Origin: Bacteroidales bacterium
GTDB taxonomy: Bacteria > Bacteroidota > Bacteroidia > Bacteroidales > Tenuifilaceae
DNA length: 9,052 nucleotides
NCBI GenBank assembly: GCA_003531155.1
Contig: DQHR01000161.1
Location: 1 to 9,052 of the forward strand
Reading direction: 5' to 3'
A program made the position numbers and the translations under genes. Positions 1 through 5,085 of this stretch are shown piece by piece (position 1 is the first letter of the stretch; each line of letters starts with the position of its first letter). The notes under the pieces were generated by a model, which worked only from the letters and a program-made list of their open reading frames with translations, was not told the DNA's origin and did no database searches.

Positions 1-102
1 AACGCAAACGGCGGCTCGACATCCATTAGGACTTTTGCGGGTAGGCTCGTTCGGGTCAATTTTTTTTACACCGCTTCCTTCCCGGGTTGGCGGCGTGGGT
101 TT

Positions 103-175
103 AAGCAAGTGTAAAGGCAAACTGAACACCATTAAAAGAATAAACAAGATTGTGAATTTGCCTTTACTCTTGCTT
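103..175. repeat. Long inverted repeat, 19-base arms with one mismatch
   Basis: The arm AAGCAAGTGTAAAGGCAAA (103-121) pairs with TTTGCCTTTACTCTTGCTT (157-175) at 18 of 19 positions; the only mismatch is T110 against T168. The 35-base loop is A-rich. In RNA, two wobble pairs and one A-U pair could extend the base of the stem (100-102 with 176-178). No T run follows, so it does not look like a terminator. It could be a cruciform recombination site, a palindromic interspersed repeat or a structured RNA; the sequence alone does not decide. Confidence 0.75.
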
Positions 176-249
176 GGAAGGGCGTGGGCAAAGGCTGCAA
201 GGGGCGTAAAGAAAATTTTGGCGGATTTTTTGTTTTGTGCGGATAGGTA

Positions 250-302
250 CAGCCTTGCAAAAGTCAGTGCATCCCGAAGGATGCGTGCTTTTGCAATGGC
301 TG
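250..302. repeat. Long hairpin with CGAA tetraloop and one bulged base
   Basis: The outer stem pairs CAGCC-TTGCAAAAG (250-263) with CTTTTGCAA-T-GGCTG (288-302): fourteen pairs with one extra T at 297. A small internal loop (264-268 against 285-287) separates it from an apical stem GCATCC/GGATGC (269-274, 279-284) closed by CGAA (275-278). Twenty base pairs in 53 bases is far beyond chance for so short a stretch. No T run follows. A palindrome with an unpaired base on one arm is reminiscent of sites recognised as folded single strands, such as integron attC sites or REP elements, but the attC core boxes are absent. Confidence 0.8.
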
Positions 303-412
303 GACGAAGGGAAGGACAAAAAATGTGACAAAATTTTTAGCCTTTTGCTGCTTTTGAACACAGAAGGGGAGGTTTTATTTTTTGGCGTGTGTTTTTGATT
401 GGTGCGATGTAT

Positions 413-475
413 TTTGCTCTTTGCTTTTGCACACCTTATATAAAATTTAACTTGTGCAAATAGTAAAAGAGCAAA
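413..475. repeat. Two-part imperfect inverted repeat
   Basis: Outer arms TTTGCTCTTT (413-422) and AAAGAGCAAA (466-475) are perfect complements. Inner arms TTTGCACA (426-433) and TGTGCAAA (453-460) are also perfect. The two stems are separated by a small asymmetric internal loop (3 against 5 bases), and the 19-base loop is AT-rich. It is the third large palindrome in this gene-less stretch and lies about 140 bases before the recombinase start, so it could be in the recombinase leader or be a binding or recombination site. No T run follows the stem. Confidence 0.7.
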
Positions 476-616
476 TGAAGGGGTGGCTCAAAAACCATGA
501 CAAAAAATAAAAAAGGTGCGAAAGTGTGATGGCATTGGGTGGCAAAAATCATTTGATAAAGCCAGCTTTGGCGAATGCATGCGATGGAAATAAAACATAA
601 ATAAAACCCTGCGGTT

Positions 617-2200
617 ATGAAAACTAAATACTTTGTTTATGCCCGTAAATCAACTGAAGACGAAGAACGTCAAGTAATGTCTATTGAGGCTCAACTGGCG
701 GAAATAAATGAATTTGCCCGACGGGAGGGGATAAAGATTGCCCAAACCTTTATTGAAAGCAAAAGCGCAAAAAAGCCCGGACGACCTATATTTAATGAGA
801 TGGTGGGCAAGATTTATGAAAGCAAGGAACCAATTGGAATACTTGCCTGGCATCCCGACCGGTTAGCCCGTAATAGCGTGGACGGCGGGCAAATCATTTA
901 TTTGATTGACATAAACAAAGTAGTTTCCATGAAGTTCCCGACGTTCTGGTTTGAGCCGACACCGCAGGGTTTATTTATGTTGCAGGTTGCTTTCGGGCAA
1001 TCGAAATATTACAGCGATAACCTTTCGGAAAATGTGCGGAGGGGCATTCGCCAAAAAATCAGGCGGGGCGAATGGGCAACGTTAGCTCCAACCGGATATG
1101 TAAACAATCCGAAAACCCGTAACATAGAACCTGACCCGGTTAAAGCCCGAATACTGCAAAAAGGGTTTGAGGAGTTTGCAGATGGGAAACACTCATTAGA
1201 TTCTTTTCGCCACCGCCTGTTTTTTCTCGGCTTGGGGAGCAAGTTGGGTAAGCCTATTGCAAAGGGCGCAGTATTTGGCATATTGTCAAACCCCGTTTAT
1301 ATAGGATTGATACCGCATAAGGGCGAGCTGCACGAAGGAAAATTTCAGCCAATTGTGCGTAAGGAGGTGTGGGATAGGGTTCAAACAGAGCTAAAACGCC
1401 GTTCCCGGCCAAGAAAGTCGAAAGAAGGGCACAACTTCCCATTTACAGGCCTGTTTGAGTGTGGGGAGTGCGGCTGTATGATTACAGCCCAATACGCTAA
1501 AAAAGGGAAATACATATACTATCGCTGCACAAAGAAGAACGGTACATGCAAACAACCATACATAAGCAGTGGCGATATGCTTAAACAACTTCAAAAAAAG
1601 CTGGAAAAGATTGCACTGCCAGCGGATTGGGCTGAAATCATATTGGCTGAAATTGAGCGTTTGGAGCGGGAGGATGCGCGCGAGCAGAAGTCTTTTTCCC
1701 AAAATCTTGAACTTCAAATCAAGGAAAACGATGCAAAAACAGATAAACTTGTCAATGCGTTCCTTGATGGATTAATTGAAAAGAACGCTTACATTAAAAA
1801 GAAAGATGAACTATTGAAAATGAAAGTTGACCTACAGGAACGCAATAAAGATTTTGGGAAAAAGGGTATAGCGTGGGTCGAACTTTTGAGGGAGTGGGCG
1901 GAACTTGCTCACCAAGCCGGAAAGCTGGCTTTATCAAATGATTTTTATGAAATTAAACACTTTGTAAAAAAAATTGGGTCGAACCGTCGGGTTTTGGATA
2001 AAAAAGTCCTTTTGGATGTCGAGCCGCCGTTTGCGTTGGTGTCCGTATACCGCACGGGGCGGGGGACACAAAAGGCTGTGGCTGGGGTTGGTGGGGGGAC
2101 AAAAGAAAAAGACGAGAAGGAAAAAACCCAACTCGTCTTATCATGTCGGGGTGGTGAGATTCGAACTCACGACCTCTACGTCCCGAACGTAGCACGCTAA
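617..2200 (+). CDS. Large serine recombinase (site-specific integrase)
   Basis: A DNA-cutting and rejoining enzyme of the large serine recombinase family, which integrates and excises mobile elements through a covalent serine-DNA intermediate. The resolvase-type catalytic domain is residues 1-145: YARKS puts the nucleophile at Ser12 with Arg10, and DRLAR (81-85) holds two more active-site arginines. The recombinase domain follows (about 155-265, beginning near GEWATLAPTGY), then a zinc ribbon with Cys282, Cys285, Cys304 and Cys311, and a charged, probably coiled-coil segment at about 320-420. All catalytic residues are intact and the length (527) is normal. The ATG start fits the conserved N-terminus; no ribosome-binding site is visible. 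The last 18 residues (510-527) are antisense tRNA-Pro sequence, and the segment before them reads through the tRNA terminator, so the natural C-terminus may be shaped by the integration event. From memory, the sequence resembles recombinases common in Patescibacteria (CPR); this was not checked. It is richer in G+C than the genes to its right. Confidence 0.95.
   Translation: MKTKYFVYARKSTEDEERQVMSIEAQLAEINEFARREGIKIAQTFIESKSAKKPGRPIFNEMVGKIYESKEPIGILAWHPDRLARNSVDGGQIIYLIDINKVVSMKFPTFWFEPTPQGLFMLQVAFGQSKYYSDNLSENVRRGIRQKIRRGEWATLAPTGYVNNPKTRNIEPDPVKARILQKGFEEFADGKHSLDSFRHRLFFLGLGSKLGKPIAKGAVFGILSNPVYIGLIPHKGELHEGKFQPIVRKEVWDRVQTELKRRSRPRKSKEGHNFPFTGLFECGECGCMITAQYAKKGKYIYYRCTKKNGTCKQPYISSGDMLKQLQKKLEKIALPADWAEIILAEIERLEREDAREQKSFSQNLELQIKENDAKTDKLVNAFLDGLIEKNAYIKKKDELLKMKVDLQERNKDFGKKGIAWVELLREWAELAHQAGKLALSNDFYEIKHFVKKIGSNRRVLDKKVLLDVEPPFALVSVYRTGRGTQKAVAGVGGGTKEKDEKEKTQLVLSCRGGEIRTHDLYVPNVAR
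2101..2139 (-). terminator. Intrinsic terminator of the tRNA-Pro gene
   Basis: Read on the minus strand, AAGACGAG (2139-2132) and CTCGTCTT (2116-2109) form a perfect eight-pair stem with a 15-base loop. It is followed at once by a U-rich tract TTTTTCTTTT (2110-2101, overlapping the stem end). It begins six bases after the discriminator base of the tRNA, where a tRNA terminator is expected. It lies wholly inside the 3' end of the recombinase frame on the other strand. Confidence 0.75.
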
Positions 2201-2220
2201 CCGGACTGCGCTACACCCCG
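2146..2220 (-). tRNA. tRNA-Pro, anticodon CGG
   Basis: A complete 75-base tRNA without encoded CCA. Acceptor stem CGGGGTG/CACCCCG is perfect; the D stem is GCGC/GCGT with one G-T pair; the anticodon stem is CTACG/CGTAG around loop TTCGGGA, giving anticodon CGG for proline codon CCG. The T arm GTGAG-TTCGAAT-CTCAC is perfect. The discriminator is A (base 2146), followed by CAT, so CCA must be added by the tRNA nucleotidyltransferase. The 3' half is overlapped in antisense by the end of the recombinase gene. The gene is intact, so if an element integrated here it restored the tRNA sequence, as such elements usually do. Confidence 0.95.
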
Positions 2221-2308
2221 AAATATTATCCATTAAAATTAATTATTTTTATCATATTTATAATTTCACCTAATTTTATTAACTTTTGTGATGTTTTAAT
2301 TTATCAAT

Positions 2309-3586
2309 ATGAAAGAGGATTTACTCTACTTTATTTGGAAAAACTTGTCGTTTAACTTAAATGGACTTTACACAACTGAAGGTGATAGGATAGAGGTAAT
2401 AAACCCTGGGGAATTCAATATAAATTCTGGACCAGATTTCTTTAACTCAAAAATAAAGGTTGGAGATACTGTTTGGGCTGGGAACGTTGAGATGCACATT
2501 AACTCATCCGATTGGTTAACCCATAATCATAATGGGAATGTTGCTTATGATAGTATAATTCTTCATGTTGTTGTTAATGATGATAAGCCTATTCAAAATA
2601 GCAAAGGAAATAAAATACCGACTCTTGTTATTAAATACCCTGACATGTTAGAGTGGAATCTACAACATCTTACAAGTTCGGGGAAATGGATTCCGTGTGA
2701 AGAACTTTTTCCATCTTTTGACACTTTTTCCGTTCGTATGTGGCTCGATAATCTTATGGTTGAACGATTGGAGCAAAAAACAGCATTGGTGTTTGATTTG
2801 GTTAACAACGCAGAGGGTAGTTGGGAAGAGGCATTTTATCAGTCGGTTGCCCGAAGTTTTGGATTAAAAACAAATGCTTTACCGTTTGAACTTCTTGCAA
2901 AATCAACTCCTTTGAAGGTATTAGGCAAGCACAAAGATAAACTTTTTCAACTTGAAGCTATTCTATTTGGACAGTCTGGATTGCTCGATAATCTAACAAA
3001 TCCAGATAGCTACTCTTTGGCTTTATTAAAAGAATATAAATACTTACAGCATAAATTTAATTTAACACCCATCGAGGGACACCTATGGAAGTTTCTTAGA
3101 ATGAGACCAACTGCATTTCCAACTATTCGTATAGCTCAATTTGCAATGCTAATTCATAAATCTACCTCGTTGTTCTCAAAAATTATTGAGGTGGAAGATA
3201 TCAAAGAGATTATCAAACTATTTCAAGTTAATACATCCGAGTACTGGGAAACTCATTTCACATTTGGCAAAGAATCAAAATCATCCATGAAAAGGATTGG
3301 CGCTGACACTATCTCAATTATTACAATAAATACTTTAGTTCCTTTTATATTTGCTTACGGCATTTCTAAATCGCAGAATAACTTAAAAGAAAAAGCGATA
3401 AAGCTAATAGAAACAATAAAACCAGAGAATAATAGCATTGTCTCAGGTTTTTCCGGTTTAGGCGTTAAGGTTGAATCAGCTCACGATACCCAAGCGTTAA
3501 TTCAGCTCAAGAGCAGCTACTGCGATTCGAAGAAATGCTTATATTGCCATCTTGGGGCAAGACATTTACTGAGGAATTTTAATTAA
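2309..3586 (+). CDS. DUF2851 family protein, function unknown
   Basis: A 425-residue protein matching the DUF2851 family, frequent in Bacteroidota and of unknown function. The N-terminal part carries the family's most conserved block: GPDF at 41-44, then GNVEMH (58-63), SDW (67-69), two histidines (72 and 74) and a YDSIILHVV segment (80-88). The C-terminus ends in a cysteine cluster, CDSKKCLYC, of the form C-x5-C-x2-C, which could bind a metal. There is no signal peptide or membrane segment, so a cytoplasmic location is likely. The acidic and histidine residues in the N-terminal block could form a nuclease-like active site, but that is only a guess. The start is ATG in an AT-rich leader without Shine-Dalgarno sequence; TAACTTTTG at 2280-2288 is one base off the TAnnTTTG promoter element. 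It is the first gene right of the tRNA and lies 19 bases before the SDR gene, so the two are probably co-transcribed. Confidence 0.88.
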   Translation: MKEDLLYFIWKNLSFNLNGLYTTEGDRIEVINPGEFNINSGPDFFNSKIKVGDTVWAGNVEMHINSSDWLTHNHNGNVAYDSIILHVVVNDDKPIQNSKGNKIPTLVIKYPDMLEWNLQHLTSSGKWIPCEELFPSFDTFSVRMWLDNLMVERLEQKTALVFDLVNNAEGSWEEAFYQSVARSFGLKTNALPFELLAKSTPLKVLGKHKDKLFQLEAILFGQSGLLDNLTNPDSYSLALLKEYKYLQHKFNLTPIEGHLWKFLRMRPTAFPTIRIAQFAMLIHKSTSLFSKIIEVEDIKEIIKLFQVNTSEYWETHFTFGKESKSSMKRIGADTISIITINTLVPFIFAYGISKSQNNLKEKAIKLIETIKPENNSIVSGFSGLGVKVESAHDTQALIQLKSSYCDSKKCLYCHLGARHLLRNFN

Positions 3587-3605
3587 AGATAAAATACAAT
3601 ATATC

Positions 3606-4493
3606 ATGAAGATTTTAGTCACTGGAGCAAATGGTTTAGTTGGGCGAAGGATTATTCGAACCTTAGCACAAGACAAAGAAAATCTAATTTACGCTACCTC
3701 TCAAAAGAAAGTTCAGTTTGACATCAATACTAATTTTTTTACTGTTAATTTAGTATATTCTGACTTGAATCAGCTAATAGAAACACTTAACCCCGATGTT
3801 CTGATACATTGTGCAGCAATGGCTAGCCCCGATGCCTGTGAGGCCGATAGGTATAGTGCTTACAAAATAAACGTTGAGGTTACAGCACGCCTTGCAGCCG
3901 CTTGTCGCGATTATGGAGCACATATGATATTTCTTTCGTCAGATTTTATTTTTGATGGTAATAAAGGGAATTATACCGAGGAAGATATTCCGTCTCCCAT
4001 TTCATATTATGGCGAAACTAAAGTTGAGGCAGAAAAAAGTATTTTAGATTTAAATATTGGAGCATCAATTGTAAGAACATCACTAGTGTTTGGTTATGAT
4101 GAGCAACTTGCTCGACCAAATATTGTTTTGAGGGTAATTGATAATCTTAAAAAAGGGAAATCTTTTAAAGTTCCAATCGATCAGTTTCGAACGCCTACAG
4201 ATGCTGATGATTTAGCGAAAGGCATATTTGGATTAGCCCAAAAAAAACTTGGAGGTATATATAATATTTCTGGGGGACAAAGAATATCGGTGTATGAGTT
4301 AGCAAAACAGGTCGCTCTCGCATTTGGCTATAATGATGAACTGCTTATTCCCGTTAAATCAGTGGATTTACCTGAGCCTGCAAAACGACCTCTCGACTCA
4401 GGCCTAAACATTGATAAAGCCATTAAAACTTTAAATTATACCCCTACACCTCTTGCATCCTCAATTGAAAGGATAAAAGACCATATTCGGTAG
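3606..4493 (+). CDS. NAD(P)-dependent SDR, RmlD-like sugar reductase/epimerase
   Basis: A 295-residue extended short-chain dehydrogenase/reductase. The dinucleotide-binding motif TGANGLVG (Gly7, Gly10, Gly13) is at the extreme N-terminus. The catalytic region has SSDFIFDG (111-118) and YYGETK (134-139), giving Tyr135 and Lys139 of the YxxxK pair. CAAMASPDACE (69-79) and FRTPTDADDLAKGI (194-207) are typical of RmlD (dTDP-4-dehydrorhamnose reductase) and related sugar-nucleotide enzymes. The expected reaction is reduction of a keto-sugar nucleotide in the cytoplasm. The other rhamnose genes (rmlA, rmlB, rmlC) are not nearby, so a true dTDP-rhamnose role is uncertain; stand-alone RmlD-like proteins with unknown substrates are common in this phylum. 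It lies 19 bases after the DUF2851 gene, suggesting one operon. The ATG start places the glycine motif correctly. No odd features. Confidence 0.88.
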   Translation: MKILVTGANGLVGRRIIRTLAQDKENLIYATSQKKVQFDINTNFFTVNLVYSDLNQLIETLNPDVLIHCAAMASPDACEADRYSAYKINVEVTARLAAACRDYGAHMIFLSSDFIFDGNKGNYTEEDIPSPISYYGETKVEAEKSILDLNIGASIVRTSLVFGYDEQLARPNIVLRVIDNLKKGKSFKVPIDQFRTPTDADDLAKGIFGLAQKKLGGIYNISGGQRISVYELAKQVALAFGYNDELLIPVKSVDLPEPAKRPLDSGLNIDKAIKTLNYTPTPLASSIERIKDHIR

Positions 4494-4552
4494 TTTTGGG
4501 ATTTAAAACTTTTAGGAAAAATTTACCTACATATTCCCTGTAATTGCAATAG

Positions 4553-4570
4553 TTCTCATTAAGTTGAGAA
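4553..4570 (+). terminator. Weak hairpin after the SDR gene, possible terminator
   Basis: TTCTCA (4553-4558) pairs with TGAGAA (4565-4570) across a six-base loop, followed by an interrupted T stretch (TATTTTAGG). It is the only hairpin I see between the SDR stop and the rpsO promoter, but the stem is short, AT-rich and 60 bases past the stop codon. It may be chance. Confidence 0.25.
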
Positions 4571-4613
4571 TATTTTAGGCTTATTATTGCATTTTTTATA
4601 TCAAAAAGTTTTA

Positions 4614-4621
4614 TATCTTTG
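4614..4621 (+). promoter_or_regulatory. Bacteroidota-type -7 element ahead of rpsO
   Basis: TATCTTTG matches the phylum's -7 consensus TAnnTTTG exactly and lies 43 bases before the rpsO ATG, which would give a leader of about 35-40 bases. The best upstream TTG (4587-4589) is 24 bases away, a little more than the usual 19-21, so the -33 element is weak. The leader has no Shine-Dalgarno sequence. S15 controls its own translation in several bacteria by binding its leader, but I see no clear S15-site mimic here. Confidence 0.6.
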
Positions 4622-4664
4622 CGCCCTAAATCACGCATTTAAATACCCACTAATTATCAGTGTT

Positions 4665-4937
4665 ATGAATTATTTGACTGCAGAAAAGAAGATGGAATTT
4701 TTTACCGAGTACGGAAAGTCTAATACCGATACTGGATCTCCTGAGAGCCAGATAGCGCTATTTTCATACCGTATTAGCCACCTCACAGAGCATTTGAAAA
4801 CCCATAGGAAAGACTATGGTACTCAACGTGCGCTGCTGAAGCTAGTGGGTAAGCGGAGAAGGCTACTCGATTATCTTAAGGAACGTGATATCGAAAGATA
4901 TCGTGCTATTATAAAAGCGCTAAACTTGAGAAAGTAA
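4665..4937 (+). CDS. rpsO: Ribosomal protein S15
   Basis: A 90-residue protein of the expected length for S15, a primary-binding protein of the 30S subunit that contacts 16S rRNA helices 20-22 and helps form the central domain. The hallmark features are visible: the N-terminal helix MNYLTAEKK, the conserved TDTGSPESQIALF (22-34), the helix ISHLTEHLKTHRKDYGTQRALLKLVGKRRRLLDYL (about 38-72), and the C-terminal ERYRAIIKALNLRK. The frame is open further upstream from a TTG at 4587, but that extension has no similarity to S15 and overlaps the promoter; the ATG at 4665 is the right start. The gene has its own promoter-like element and a strong terminator, followed by pnp, the same order as in many bacteria. 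Confidence 0.97.
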   Translation: MNYLTAEKKMEFFTEYGKSNTDTGSPESQIALFSYRISHLTEHLKTHRKDYGTQRALLKLVGKRRRLLDYLKERDIERYRAIIKALNLRK

Positions 4938-4945
4938 AAAAACAG

Positions 4946-4975
4946 AAAAGGGCAATTCGATGATTGCCCTTTTTT
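4946..4975 (+). terminator. Intrinsic terminator after rpsO
   Basis: AAAAGGGCAAT (4946-4956) pairs perfectly with ATTGCCCTTTT (4963-4973) across the loop TCGATG, and a six-base T run (4970-4975) closes it. It begins eight bases after the rpsO stop. Because it lies between rpsO and pnp, most rpsO transcripts should end here, with pnp made from partial read-through or from its own promoter. The A-rich left arm means it could also work on the minus strand. Confidence 0.9.
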
Positions 4976-5085
4976 GCAATTCTTCACCACTGCTTTTGAA
5001 CATCAAAGTCAGCTCTGTGTTTTTTTGAAATAGTATCCAATAGTGTGTTTATATAGATTTTAATATTCATTTTAAGAATTATTGT

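Larger units (their letters stand above)
1..616. other. Hairpin-rich region without a convincing gene, upstream of the recombinase
   Basis: This stretch has no recognisable coding sequence. One plus-strand frame stays open from the window edge to base 328, but it has only a TTG start, no familiar domain, and runs straight through two large inverted repeats, so I read it as accidental. Another frame, open from base 1, stops at 112-114 and could be the tail of a truncated gene, but nothing identifies it. The DNA is G-rich in patches with T runs (59-67, 226-232) and carries three long imperfect palindromes, annotated separately. A copy of GGCGTGGG lies on either side of the first palindrome (92-99 and 181-188), and GCTTTTGCA is shared by the second and third (287-295, 423-431). 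The composition resembles the recombinase gene more than the genes right of the tRNA, so it probably belongs to the same acquired segment. Whether it is transcribed cannot be judged. Confidence 0.6.
2095..2220. other. Probable attachment-site junction of an integrated element at tRNA-Pro
   Basis: An integrase-type recombinase gene points into, and overlaps, the 3' end of a tRNA gene. Composition changes from G-rich on the left to strongly AT-rich immediately right of the tRNA (from 2221). This is the standard picture of an att junction, with the element to the left. The exact crossover cannot be placed: it could lie within the tRNA 3' half or next to its terminator. The matching copy of the tRNA 3' end expected at the far side of an element is not in this window. 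tRNA genes are more usual targets of tyrosine recombinases, so this is an inference. Confidence 0.45.

Noticed and set aside
35..328. Open frame of 97 codons on the plus strand
   Set aside because: It begins with TTG, is basic and low in recognisable motifs, and passes through two large palindromes; the open frame is best explained by the G-rich base composition.
103..475. Integron attC array
   Set aside because: The palindromes lack the RYYYAAC and GTRRRRY/GTTRRRY core boxes at their bases, and no tyrosine integron integrase is present in the window.
1953..2195. Minus-strand frames over the recombinase end and tRNA
   Set aside because: The peptide text is the familiar translation of a tRNA gene plus the shadow of the recombinase; the tRNA explains it.
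4587..4664. 26-residue N-terminal extension of S15 from a TTG start
   Set aside because: S15 begins at the ATG at 4665 and has normal length from there; the extension overlaps the -7 promoter element and is not family sequence.
348..5002. CTGCTTTTGAACA present at both 348-360 and 4990-5002
   Set aside because: A single shared 13-base word is about what chance gives in a window of 9 kb; the flanks do not match.
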